Shown here in pieces: positions 15,824 through 23,953 of a DNA stretch of 24,838 nucleotides. A program made the position numbers and the translations under genes. The stretch is from Nitrospiria bacterium. GTDB lineage: Bacteria; Nitrospirota; CAKKRA01; 9FT-COMBO-42-15. Location: positions 1-24,838 of the forward strand of contig CAKKST010000097.1 of NCBI GenBank assembly GCA_919903585.1. The letters run 5' to 3'. The notes under the pieces were generated by a model. It did no database searches. It was not told the origin of the DNA and saw nothing but the letters and a program-made list of their open reading frames with translations. Every line of letters starts with the position of its first letter. The stretch's first letter is position 1.

Positions 15824-15928
15824 AAAAATCCCTTTCTATAATCTCATTGACATTTTGGGTATAAAACCTTATAATATCTCTACGATTTTATACGCACTAA
15901 TCTTATATTATAAGGAGAATTCAGGACA
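15824..15928. other. Divergent intergenic region between oxidase-like and rhodanese-like genes
   Basis: This AT-rich 105-base gap should hold both promoters. It contains a 13-base palindrome CTTATA-T-TATAAG (15902-15914) overlapping the region just before the rhodanese ribosome site AAGGAG. No convincing -35/-10 pair or FNR-type box was found in either direction. Confidence 0.4.
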
Positions 15929-16369
15929 ATGGAAAGAAAAAAAAAGATATATCTTTTATATGCAGGCATTTTTATCTCCATTATAGCAATAGCCATCACA
16001 AACTATTTGATAAAGATGGCTGAGATGCGGCGCAGCATGCCTGTATACACATATCTATCGATTTCGCCAAAAGAGCTCATGGATACGATGAAGCAGAACA
16101 AGGAGCTTACCCTTGTTGATATAAGGGTTAGGGAATATTACAATGAAGGCCGTATTAAAGACGCTGTAAACCTCCCTTATACAAGCATGAAGGCAATGAA
16201 CAAGGCGCTAAAAAATGACCTGTCAAAGGATATAGTTCTCTATTCAGAGGACGGTGAAAGGTCTAAAAAGTATTGCGAGATACTTGTAACCCTCGGCTAC
16301 AGCAAACTTAAAAACCTTGACGGTGGAATAAAAGGCTGGAAAGACGCAGGCGGTGAAATAGAAAAATAA
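15929..16369 (+). CDS. Membrane-anchored rhodanese-like protein without catalytic Cys
   Basis: 146 residues. One N-terminal TM helix (about residues 7-27) is followed by a single rhodanese fold, probably on the outer side: LTLVDIRVREYYNEGRIKDAVNLPY and a C-terminal LDGGIKGWKDAGGEI. Active rhodaneses have Cys at the start of the loop before GxRS; here the loop reads LYSEDGERS, with Ser106 in that position. A Cys at 116 is outside the loop. So sulfur transfer by the normal mechanism is unlikely, and a binding or regulatory role is more probable. It has a good AAGGAG site. It is the only plus-strand gene in the respiratory region and converges on the fusion operon, with an 11-base gap. Confidence 0.88.
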   Translation: MERKKKIYLLYAGIFISIIAIAITNYLIKMAEMRRSMPVYTYLSISPKELMDTMKQNKELTLVDIRVREYYNEGRIKDAVNLPYTSMKAMNKALKNDLSKDIVLYSEDGERSKKYCEILVTLGYSKLKNLDGGIKGWKDAGGEIEK

Positions 16370-16379
16370 CCTTCTATTC

Positions 16380-18479
16380 CTATAATAATTTGCCTGATAG
16401 ATTTATTACACTAACCTCTCCTGACTTAAGCCCCACTTCCTTTTCAAAGACATAATTAAGGGGATTGCCCTCTTTGGAATCCCCAATCTTGACCTTAAAC
16501 CCATGCGTGCCTGTTGTTACAGGTATCTCCTCATAGATAAATATCGGGCCGTCATTTTTCAGGCCTGTTGGAAAATAGGTTCTGGACAATACATTCTTAT
16601 TATCTACATATACATCTACATTAATAGGAAGCCGCTCTCCCTGACAATCCATCCTCATATCTGAAAATGGAGAGTTTGTCTTTCTCATGTGCCTGAGCTT
16701 GGCCTCTGTCTCCTTCTCTGTCAGTTCCCTGCAGTCTGCCTTATATCTGCTGGGGTATTTTATAGCAAGCTTTATTAAAGAATCACCCTTGCTGTAAAAG
16801 GGATAGATGGGCTTCATGGAGAAAAAAACAATGAGAAAGGCAGGTATGGCAGAGAATGCTATCATCCTCCTTAAAATCCCCATGTCATTGACCTTTGGTT
16901 CCCTTGGCTGCATCTCCTTTTTCTGTTTATTATAGTTATTAAGATATCCCTCAAATAGCCGTATCTCATCTGTTATCTTATTGGTATTAACGGATGCCAC
17001 CCCGTATTCCCGTATCCTTCCGGTGTCAATTGCCTTTGACAGGAATGGATACCTTTCACCCATAACCCTTCCACGAAGCCATCTATTCCCTTCACGATAA
17101 TAACAATCGCCAATTAAACATCCGCAGAGGAAAAGACCATCTGCGCCTGATTTAAACCCCCTTTCTATCATAGAGGGCTGTACCATGCCGATACATGGAA
17201 GGGCTATCACTTTAACATTTTTCATCCCTTTTACAGAGTTATCTTTTATATCAATTATGGTATTCAGCGCGGCGCTCTGTGTGCAGATAAACAATAAGAT
17301 TGCAGGCATCTTGTCTGTCTGTTTGATGCCTGATAAAAGTTTAACTATCCCCTCATTAATCCGGGTATCAGTCATATAAGGCAGGTTTATGGCTGCAAAA
17401 TCGCATGCCCCGACACACACACCGCAGGAGGCGCACCTCTCGGATATAACAGTTGCCTCTGCCCTGTATGGCAATCTGTCTGAACTGAAGCGCATGCGGA
17501 TGGCCTCATAAGGGCAGTCCTTATTGCACTGCTCGCAGCCTGTACAATTCTCTAATATAACCTCTGCAGGAAGCAGCCTGCGCCTTCTTGTCCATGGCAA
17601 TATAAAGAGCGCTATTGTTATGGCGCTGAGAATTATCCAGAAGTGCTGCAATGGGATTATCTCCCTCAAGGGATATATAAAAAGATAGAACCAGTCAAAA
17701 GGCGCATCCCGGGGTATTTTACTCAAATCAGCAGGCGGTGCGCTTGTGGCAGGCATAATAACAGACGCTGCAAACAACATAATCACTATGGCGATGGTCA
17801 TAATCCTGGGGGTTGCAATTACAGGCCGGGATAATCTAAAGATATGCAATCCTATCAAAAAAACCATAGCAACAGGCAGGGCAAGGTGCATAAGGTGGAG
17901 GACAAAAAAGAGAAGCATATCCAGCGACTCATTGCTGAGAAAAGACATTGATATGGGCTCTATAAAAAGAGGTATGTCACTCAACAACTCTGATGTCTTC
18001 AAGGCAACCAACTGCGCCCTCTCGTCCCAAACAAGCCAGTAGCCTGTTATCCCTATTATAATGGTGACAATCAAAAGGAGCAGGCCTGTAATCCATGCAA
18101 GCCATCCGTAATGGCTGTATCTGCCGATAAGATACTCCCGTATCGTGTGGAGGATAACAGCAATAATCAGGCCGTCGGCTGAGTATCTGTGGATGCTCCT
18201 CATTATGCCGCCGATATACCACTGCTTTTCGGTTATATCCTGAACTACCTGATAGGGATTGTTGGTTCTATAAAATATAAAAAGATATACACCGCTTATT
18301 ACCAGTATGATAAATAAGATTGAAGATATTGCGCCGAGGTAATAGAAGGGATTGTATCTTGGGGTAAATAACTTATTAAAAAAATCCTCAAGAAGAAGAA
18401 ATGTTTTTTGAAGGGCTGTTTTTGGTTTTTGCTCAATTAAGATTTTAGACCCGGCCACTTTCACGAAATGTACCTTCAA
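16380..18479 (-). CDS. Cytochrome b / 2x[4Fe-4S] / FlpD fusion membrane protein, copy 2
   Basis: 699 residues. A b-type cytochrome region of about six TM helices has heme ligands His97/His111 (14 apart) and His198/His212 (14 apart, as in bc1 cytochrome b). A DWFYLFIYPL segment (262-271) resembles the PEWY quinol-site motif. Then, on the cytoplasmic side, come two ferredoxin clusters (Cys312/315/318/322 and 349/352/355/359) and a FlpD/MvhD-like [2Fe-2S] domain (Cys399, Cys429, Cys454, Cys459; CGCLIGDC followed by YYREGNRW). A seventh TM (about 538-557) leads to a periplasmic C-terminal domain of about 135 residues with two Cys (ADCRELT, RMDCQG). It is a paralogue of the 707-residue protein upstream and overlaps the NuoF-like gene by four bases. 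Likely role: electron transfer between a soluble flavoprotein and the quinone pool. The exact reaction is inferred. Confidence 0.85.
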   Translation of the reverse strand: MKVHFVKVAGSKILIEQKPKTALQKTFLLLEDFFNKLFTPRYNPFYYLGAISSILFIILVISGVYLFIFYRTNNPYQVVQDITEKQWYIGGIMRSIHRYSADGLIIAVILHTIREYLIGRYSHYGWLAWITGLLLLIVTIIIGITGYWLVWDERAQLVALKTSELLSDIPLFIEPISMSFLSNESLDMLLFFVLHLMHLALPVAMVFLIGLHIFRLSRPVIATPRIMTIAIVIMLFAASVIMPATSAPPADLSKIPRDAPFDWFYLFIYPLREIIPLQHFWIILSAITIALFILPWTRRRRLLPAEVILENCTGCEQCNKDCPYEAIRMRFSSDRLPYRAEATVISERCASCGVCVGACDFAAINLPYMTDTRINEGIVKLLSGIKQTDKMPAILLFICTQSAALNTIIDIKDNSVKGMKNVKVIALPCIGMVQPSMIERGFKSGADGLFLCGCLIGDCYYREGNRWLRGRVMGERYPFLSKAIDTGRIREYGVASVNTNKITDEIRLFEGYLNNYNKQKKEMQPREPKVNDMGILRRMIAFSAIPAFLIVFFSMKPIYPFYSKGDSLIKLAIKYPSRYKADCRELTEKETEAKLRHMRKTNSPFSDMRMDCQGERLPINVDVYVDNKNVLSRTYFPTGLKNDGPIFIYEEIPVTTGTHGFKVKIGDSKEGNPLNYVFEKEVGLKSGEVSVINLSGKLL

Positions 18480-19786
18480 TCATCGGCTTTTTGCGGACAT
18501 CTTTTGTTATTTATGTGGGCCTCAAATTCAGTCCTGAAACCTTTAACAGCGCCCTTTACTGATAATATTGCCCCCCTCAAAAGATGGCAGTATACCTTCT
18601 CATTTTCTAAAAGGCCGCATGTCTCTTCTATCTCAGCAAGGTCTTTAATCTCGCCCCTGCCATCCTCAATCTTCTGGAGAAGCCGATATATTTTGACAGT
18701 CCCCATCTGACAGGCAGGACACTGGCCGCAGGAGCCTTCCATAAAAAACCTTGAAAAACCAGCAGCGGTATTTACAATGCACTTGGAATTTCCAATAACA
18801 GTAACAGCAGCGCAGCCGAGGCCTGAACCTGCCTCTTTTAATGATTCAAAATCAAGCGGAACATCAAGCTGGGATTCTGCAATAGGCGCGCCTGACGGGC
18901 CGGCAGGAAAGACTGCCTTTAATCCTGCCCCGTTCTTTACCCCTCCGCCGCAGTTATTTATGAGCTCCCTCACAGTTGTCCCGAGGGGCAGCTCGTATAC
19001 ACCCGGTTTGTTTATGTCGCCTGTAAGGGTAAACAACATTGTCCCCGGGCTGTTCTGCGAGCCGATTTTAGAGAACCACTCCCCGCCCTTTAGAATAATA
19101 TGAGGGATATTTGACAAGGTTTCAGTATTATTAGCAACAGTCGGCCTGCCATAAAGCCCTTTTACAGCCGGAAAAAATGGGGGCTTCTGCCGCGGCTTTG
19201 CCTCCCTGCCTTCTATTGCCTCTAACATTGCAGTCTCTTCACCTGCAATATATTTATCAGGACATTCTTTGATATTTATATCCAGAGAAAAATTGCTTCC
19301 GAGTATCTTTTCGCCAATGTATCCCCTTTCCTTGGCCTCTTTCAATGCCCTCTCAAGCGCTGCAATCTCTTCTTTATAGCCTTTATTGATATAGATAAAG
19401 GATTTATTCGCTCCAATCGCATATGAGGCAATGATAATTCCCTCTATCAACTGATGAGGGTTTGAACGTATAAGGCAGCGGTCTTTGAGTGTTCCGGGTT
19501 CACCCTCTGCAGCATTACAGCAGAGATACCTCTCCTCTGCAGGCCCTTTTGCCGCAAGCTCCCATTTCTGTCCTGCTAAGAACCCGGCCCCGCCACGGCC
19601 CCGCAGCCCTGACCTTTTCACCTCTTCTATGATGTCCCCTGCCTTTAGCTCCTTAATGGTCTTTTCCAGCGCCTTATAACCATCCCTTGAGAGATAATCA
19701 TTTATAAAGATTGTTTTTACTGAGCCAAAATCCTTTATAGGAATATCATTAGTCAGCAGTATTCTCTTATCTGATGCGCCGCTCAC
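18476..19786 (-). CDS. NuoF-like NAD(H)-binding flavoprotein
   Basis: 436 residues, cytoplasmic. It has the NADH-binding GRGGAGF (63-69), FMN-binding NAAEGEPGTLKDR (91-103), the GEETAMLEAIEG segment (182-193), a SLBB region, and a full [4Fe-4S] N3-type site: Cys353, Cys356, Cys359 (SCGQCPAC) and Cys400. All residues expected for FMN and cluster are present. It lacks the N-terminal thioredoxin-like and C-terminal ferredoxin domains of hydrogenase or formate dehydrogenase homologues. No nuoE, nuoG or hydrogenase gene is nearby. It overlaps both flanking fusion genes by four bases (ATGA), implying stoichiometric expression. It most likely feeds electrons from NADH into the FlpD domain of its neighbours, or takes them for NAD+ reduction. 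The direction is not determined. Confidence 0.9.
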   Translation of the reverse strand: MSGASDKRILLTNDIPIKDFGSVKTIFINDYLSRDGYKALEKTIKELKAGDIIEEVKRSGLRGRGGAGFLAGQKWELAAKGPAEERYLCCNAAEGEPGTLKDRCLIRSNPHQLIEGIIIASYAIGANKSFIYINKGYKEEIAALERALKEAKERGYIGEKILGSNFSLDINIKECPDKYIAGEETAMLEAIEGREAKPRQKPPFFPAVKGLYGRPTVANNTETLSNIPHIILKGGEWFSKIGSQNSPGTMLFTLTGDINKPGVYELPLGTTVRELINNCGGGVKNGAGLKAVFPAGPSGAPIAESQLDVPLDFESLKEAGSGLGCAAVTVIGNSKCIVNTAAGFSRFFMEGSCGQCPACQMGTVKIYRLLQKIEDGRGEIKDLAEIEETCGLLENEKVYCHLLRGAILSVKGAVKGFRTEFEAHINNKRCPQKADD

Positions 19787-21906
19787 CTTGCTGCCCCTCC
19801 CTCATTCTGGCCCAATACAAAAAATTCATTCTTCACCCTGTCAAAATCTATTACCACAATCTCCCCTGCCTTAAACTCAACATCCTTTTTAAAGGTATAA
19901 TCAAAGGCGCCCGGCTTTTCAGAATCGCCCATCTTGATCTCAATCTTATGCCTCCCCGGCTCTACATGCATCTCTTCATACACAAATGTCGGACCGTCAT
20001 TTTTCAGGCCTGTGGGATGATAAGTTATAGATAAAACTTTTTTATTGTCCAGCAGCATCTCTATATTGGTAGCAACCCTCTCCCTGGCACAATCCAGCCT
20101 CATGCTTGCAAAGGGAGACTGTGTTTTCTGCATATGCTTGAGTTTTGTCTCTGTCTCTTTCCCGGTTAATTCCTTGCAGTCTCCTTTGGGCCTGCTTGAG
20201 TATTTAAGTGTGAATTTTAGCAAAGAGTCATTCTTGCCATAAAACGGATAAAGCGTCCCGCTTGCTAAAAAAGAGATGAGGAAGGCAAATAACAGAATTA
20301 CTGGAACAGCTAAAAATGGAATCCCCTTTTTGTATCTCTCCTCTGCATACATTGGCTCTACAAGGCTGTAATCCCTGACGCCTGCGGCCTGCTTTAACTC
20401 CTCCTGAAAAAGCCTTATATTGCCTATAAGCTCTTTTGTCTCAAGCGGAGATAACCAGTATGCGCGGACACGGGAATAGTTGATCTCACCATTTGCTGCC
20501 AAAACAGGCGCCCTATCGCCTGTTAATCTTGCCCTTGTCCATTTAGCCCCCTCGCGATAGTTGCATTCACGCATCTGACATCCTGCTATAAATACCCCGT
20601 CTGCGCCTGATTCAAGGGCATATTCAATCATCGCATGATTAACCATGCCTGAACATGGGAATGTAATAACTGATACATCCGGCATCTCTTTAAGTGTTCG
20701 GGTTTTTGCATCAATAAACTCATCAGGCCTGATGCCCTTCTCACAGACAAAACCTAAAATCCTTGGCGACCCGTTTTGCTTATGGCCGGGATTTATCAGT
20801 TCTGATATTTCTTTTTTTATCTGATCCATTGTTTTGTAAGGCATCTCCACTGCCACGCTGTTGCATGAGCCGACACAGATGCCGCAGCTTGCGCACCTGT
20901 TATTCATCACCACTGCCTCAAAAAGGTAATATCTCCCGTCTGTCCTTGGAATCATGCGGATGGCCTCATAAGGGCAGTCCTTATTGCACTGCTCACATCC
21001 AACACAGTTTTCCTGAATAATCTTCGCAGCCGCCGGCCTTTTTGATCTGGTGATAAAAGGTAATATAAACAGGAATAATACACCTGCAGCTGATGTGATC
21101 CAGAAGGCGCTCCTTGGAAGCAGGGATGTTAATGGAAATATAAATAAATAAAACCAGTCAATGGATACATTAACAGGCAGCCTGCCCATATCAGCAGGCG
21201 GGCCGCTTGTAGCCGGAATAATAAGTGACAGCAAAAGGAGAGAAACTAATATCACTATGCCAATTATCCTCGGAGGCTTAACCGACGGCCGTGCGCTCCT
21301 TGATATGTGTATGCCTGCCAATACGCTTATGCCTACAAATGATAATCCGAGGTGAATAACAAAAAGGACAAAGAATACCATCTTGGCTATTGCAGCATTG
21401 CTTAAGAAGGATATTGGCGGGGGTTCTATAAAGAGGGTGATATCATCAAGCAGGCTGGATGTCATGGTGGCAATTAATTGCGCCCTCTCATCCCATACCA
21501 TCCAGTATCCAATGACCCCGACAACAATTGAAGCCATTAAAATTAAGAGGCCTGAGATCCATGAGAACTTGCGCCAGTGAAGGTATCTGCCGAGGAGAAA
21601 CTCCCGCAGCATATGTATAATTATGAATAGTATTAATCCGTCAGAGGCATAGCGGTGAATGCTGCGCATGATGCCGCCGATGTACCACTGGCCTGTAGTG
21701 ATGCTCTGAACTGTCTCATATGGACTATCGGTCCTGTAAAAAATAAACAGGTAGATGCCGGTTACAGTTATTAATATCAGGAAAAAGAAACATATTGTCC
21801 CTAACCAGTAGAATGGATTGTATCTTGGAGAAAATATCCTGTCACCCAGTCTGTCAACAGCATACACAATCCTCCGTCCGATAGAGAGGCTCTCATAATC
21901 TGTCAT
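19783..21906 (-). CDS. Cytochrome b / 2x[4Fe-4S] / FlpD fusion membrane protein, copy 1
   Basis: 707 residues with the same domain order as the paralogue downstream. Cytochrome b heme ligands are His84/His98 (14 apart) and His185/His200 (15 apart, as in b6-type cytochrome). IDWFYLFIFPL (249-259) sits in place of a PEWY motif. Ferredoxin clusters use Cys301/304/307/311 and 338/341/344/348. The FlpD-like domain has Cys388, Cys418, Cys443 and Cys448 with SGADGVFIAGC. A last TM (about 531-550) precedes a periplasmic domain with GDCKELTGKET and RLDCARE. Topology is N-in, seven TM, C-out. The start overlaps the SCO gene by 14 bases and the end overlaps the NuoF-like gene by four. A quinone-linked electron-transfer role is inferred from domains. 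No Rieske or cytochrome c subunit is encoded alongside. Confidence 0.85.
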   Translation of the reverse strand: MTDYESLSIGRRIVYAVDRLGDRIFSPRYNPFYWLGTICFFFLILITVTGIYLFIFYRTDSPYETVQSITTGQWYIGGIMRSIHRYASDGLILFIIIHMLREFLLGRYLHWRKFSWISGLLILMASIVVGVIGYWMVWDERAQLIATMTSSLLDDITLFIEPPPISFLSNAAIAKMVFFVLFVIHLGLSFVGISVLAGIHISRSARPSVKPPRIIGIVILVSLLLLSLIIPATSGPPADMGRLPVNVSIDWFYLFIFPLTSLLPRSAFWITSAAGVLFLFILPFITRSKRPAAAKIIQENCVGCEQCNKDCPYEAIRMIPRTDGRYYLFEAVVMNNRCASCGICVGSCNSVAVEMPYKTMDQIKKEISELINPGHKQNGSPRILGFVCEKGIRPDEFIDAKTRTLKEMPDVSVITFPCSGMVNHAMIEYALESGADGVFIAGCQMRECNYREGAKWTRARLTGDRAPVLAANGEINYSRVRAYWLSPLETKELIGNIRLFQEELKQAAGVRDYSLVEPMYAEERYKKGIPFLAVPVILLFAFLISFLASGTLYPFYGKNDSLLKFTLKYSSRPKGDCKELTGKETETKLKHMQKTQSPFASMRLDCARERVATNIEMLLDNKKVLSITYHPTGLKNDGPTFVYEEMHVEPGRHKIEIKMGDSEKPGAFDYTFKKDVEFKAGEIVVIDFDRVKNEFFVLGQNEGGAAR

Positions 21907-22765
21907 TAACTTCTAACTTCCTCCTCGTGATGCCTATTTTGGTAGCAATATCTTTAATTCTATTAAATAAGGATAATAACTCTTTCCGCCATATAATAAT
22001 AATCGGTACCGTAAAGAACAAAATGCCCGATATAGTGCCGCTAAGGTAAAGATAACTGATCCTGTAGGCGCCGCTTACAGGGTCATAATAATTACACATT
22101 AGCTTTATGGCATCTATTATGCCTGTAAAACCTGATATATTCCCTGTATTATTTGTGCCTGATAAAGCCCCGCTTAATGATGCAATTAACTCATTTTTTA
22201 TTTTTTCATTGTTGTGATCTGATCCATAAAATATATTATTATATACCTTGCCGTTTAAATCTATGACAGAAATCATATTTATATGATCAAAACCATTCTT
22301 TGTTTTCTGATAATAAAAGCCGAGTTCATTCGTTAAACCCTTTATAGTATCCCTGTCCCCTGCGGCAAACCTCCAGTGTTTAAAATCCTTTGTAAAGTTC
22401 CCGCCATATTCTTTCATGCTCTGCGGTGTGTCTCTTTCATAATCAAAAGAAACCGTTACTATATTAACCTCCCTGCCTGCATCCTTAATTATTTCAGCGA
22501 GGATTACTGTGCTAATGCCGCAGGTAGTAACGCAATTGGTATAAATGAGGTTTAGAATGAATGGCCTTCCAAGATAGTCACTTAGGCTGAATTTATTGCC
22601 GTCCTGATCTATTAAACTATAGTTGCCGAGCCTTGTGCCGACTGCCCTGCTGGCAGATGCTAATAACTCTGTGTTTTTTATCTTGTCCTGTGAGGCTGTG
22701 CTTGCTGAAGAACTATCGGCGAGGAGAAAAAAAAGGATTATAATAAATGATAATATCCTTTTCAT
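21893..22765 (-). CDS. SCO1/SenC-family protein with C-terminal TM helix
   Basis: 290 residues. An N-terminal signal (FIIILFFLLADSSSA) is followed by a thioredoxin-like SCO domain with Cys78 and Cys82 (YTNCVTTCG) and His161 (GFDHINM), so all copper ligands are present. Unlike the shorter lipoprotein SCO at 12880, it has a further region of about 60 residues and a TM helix near 243-262, then a basic cytoplasmic tail. It probably supplies copper to the b(o/a)3-like oxidase made by the same operon. It starts three bases after the ctaB stop and overlaps the cytochrome b fusion gene by 14 bases, tying oxidase assembly and the fusion trio into one transcript. Confidence 0.9.
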   Translation of the reverse strand: MKRILSFIIILFFLLADSSSASTASQDKIKNTELLASASRAVGTRLGNYSLIDQDGNKFSLSDYLGRPFILNLIYTNCVTTCGISTVILAEIIKDAGREVNIVTVSFDYERDTPQSMKEYGGNFTKDFKHWRFAAGDRDTIKGLTNELGFYYQKTKNGFDHINMISVIDLNGKVYNNIFYGSDHNNEKIKNELIASLSGALSGTNNTGNISGFTGIIDAIKLMCNYYDPVSGAYRISYLYLSGTISGILFFTVPIIIIWRKELLSLFNRIKDIATKIGITRRKLEVNDRL

Positions 22766-22768
22766 ATA

Positions 22769-23629
22769 TTACCGCCTGATGCTTATATCCATGATTACTG
22801 CCGCTAAGATTACAAATAGATATATCATTGATGCCTTGAAATTTATCCATGCGAGCTCTTTTGTGGTATTTTTCAACAACTGGATATTTCTATATATAAA
22901 GAAGACTCCTGCGACAATTGCTGAGATTATATAGACAACTCCAAGATATCCAAAGATATAAGGCGTCAGGGAGGATAAAAAAAGCATCATTGTATTTATA
23001 AATATATAAATGGCGGTCTTCTTATCACCAATAACAATGGGAAGCATTGGCACACCAGCCCTTTTATAGTCCTCTTTGTGAAAGATGGCAAAGCTCCAGA
23101 AATGAGACGGTGTCCAGAAGAACATTACAATAGCAAGGAGCACAGGGGGAAGGCACAACTCAGGTGTTGCCGAGGCGCCGCCTGCAAGCACAGCAAAGCT
23201 CCCTGCAAGGCCGCCTATTATAATATTTGCCCAGCTCCTCCTCTTAAGCCATACTGTATATACCACAACATACACAAAGGCGCCAAGAAACAGATGCACC
23301 GCAACAAGAAAATTCAGCGCAAAAAAAGATAAAATTATAGATAGCAATACTAAAAGGCTTGCGAGAAAAAGAACAACTGATGGATTTATATCCCCAAAGG
23401 GAATTGGCCTTGCCGTAGTACGCTTCATAACCCTGTCTATATCCATGTCAAAATAGTGATTATATGCGCTGGCGCCTGTGGCAGCCATCATCGTTGCCAA
23501 TATCAGGAATGCCATTTTATAGACAGAGATATCGCCGCTCTGGGCTGCTATTGAACCCACTATAGCGCTAAAGGTAATTAAAACACATATCCTTAGTTTA
23601 AACAAGGGTAGGTATTTTCTTAATTCCAT
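22769..23629 (-). CDS. ctaB: Protoheme IX farnesyltransferase (heme O synthase)
   Basis: 286 residues, about eight or nine TM helices. The UbiA-type prenyl-diphosphate motif NHYFDMDIDRVMKRTTARP lies near residues 57-75. The second Asp-rich-loop region is represented by FWTPSHFWSFAIFHKEDYKRAGVPMLP. It adds a farnesyl chain to heme b to make heme O for the oxidase. A normal-length CtaB with an AGGGGGC ribosome site. Gene order oxidase I, small subunit, ctaB, sco is a typical oxidase operon. No ctaA (heme A synthase) is in the window, so it cannot be told whether heme O or heme A is the final cofactor. Confidence 0.95.
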   Translation of the reverse strand: MELRKYLPLFKLRICVLITFSAIVGSIAAQSGDISVYKMAFLILATMMAATGASAYNHYFDMDIDRVMKRTTARPIPFGDINPSVVLFLASLLVLLSIILSFFALNFLVAVHLFLGAFVYVVVYTVWLKRRSWANIIIGGLAGSFAVLAGGASATPELCLPPVLLAIVMFFWTPSHFWSFAIFHKEDYKRAGVPMLPIVIGDKKTAIYIFINTMMLFLSSLTPYIFGYLGVVYIISAIVAGVFFIYRNIQLLKNTTKELAWINFKASMIYLFVILAAVIMDISIRR

Positions 23630-23653
23630 AATTGCCCCCTGCTGCTTGAAAAT

Positions 23654-23680
23654 TCAGGGGGTCAGTATCTGACCCCCTGA
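23654..23680. repeat. Perfect palindrome (TCAGGGGGTCAG / CTGACCCCCTGA)
   Basis: A perfect 12-bp stem with a three-base TAT loop lies between the small-subunit gene and ctaB. There is no T-run, so it is REP-like or an mRNA-stability hairpin rather than an intrinsic terminator. Confidence 0.75.
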
Positions 23681-23726
23681 GAAGCCACTTTTTGCCCGAA
23701 AATCCCCTGTTAGCCACAGGCGCAAT

Positions 23727-23776
23727 GTAGGCACGAATTTATTCGTGCAAAATAGCACGGTTAAAACCGTGCCTAC
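23727..23776. repeat. REP-like nested hairpin element (GTAGGCACG...CGTGCCTAC)
   Basis: The outer 9-base ends GTAGGCACG and CGTGCCTAC are perfect inverted repeats. Inside are two adjacent hairpins, GCACGAAT-TT-ATTCGTGC and GCACGGTT-AA-AACCGTGC. This two-hairpin layout is typical of REP elements mobilised by RAYT transposases; none is encoded here. The element supplies the last codons and the stop of the small oxidase-subunit gene. Confidence 0.8.
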
Positions 23777-23924
23777 AAATTCCATGTGGGTTTTCCCCGA
23801 TATTCCATATCATAGACAGCCACTTCCAGTTCAGATAATAGAACAGGATAAAGAGGACAAAAAATACCATAACAATAACAAAGGTGCCTGGCGCCGGGAA
23901 TCCTTCATGTTTTTCTTCAGCCAT
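23739..23924 (-). CDS. Small single-TM cytochrome oxidase subunit (IIa-like)
   Basis: 61 residues. A short polar N-terminus (MAEEKHEGFPAPGT) precedes one TM helix rich in Phe/Val/Leu/Tyr (about 15-34), then NWKWLSMIWNIG. Size, topology and location directly after oxidase subunit I match the accessory one-helix subunits (IIa or CoxIV-like) of b(o/a)3-type oxidases. The ribosome site AGGAGG lies eight bases before the ATG. The last 10-14 residues (from about CRHGFN) come from the REP-like element at 23727-23776, so the original C-terminus was probably near the WNIGENPHG segment. Exact family cannot be fixed from so short a sequence. Confidence 0.65.
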   Translation of the reverse strand: MAEEKHEGFPAPGTFVIVMVFFVLFILFYYLNWKWLSMIWNIGENPHGICRHGFNRAILHE

Positions 23925-23953
23925 AATAAAACCTCCTTTTACTTTTAGTTAAT

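Noticed and set aside
16370..16379. Bidirectional terminator between the rhodanese-like and fusion genes
   Set aside because: The gap is about 10 bases with no hairpin.
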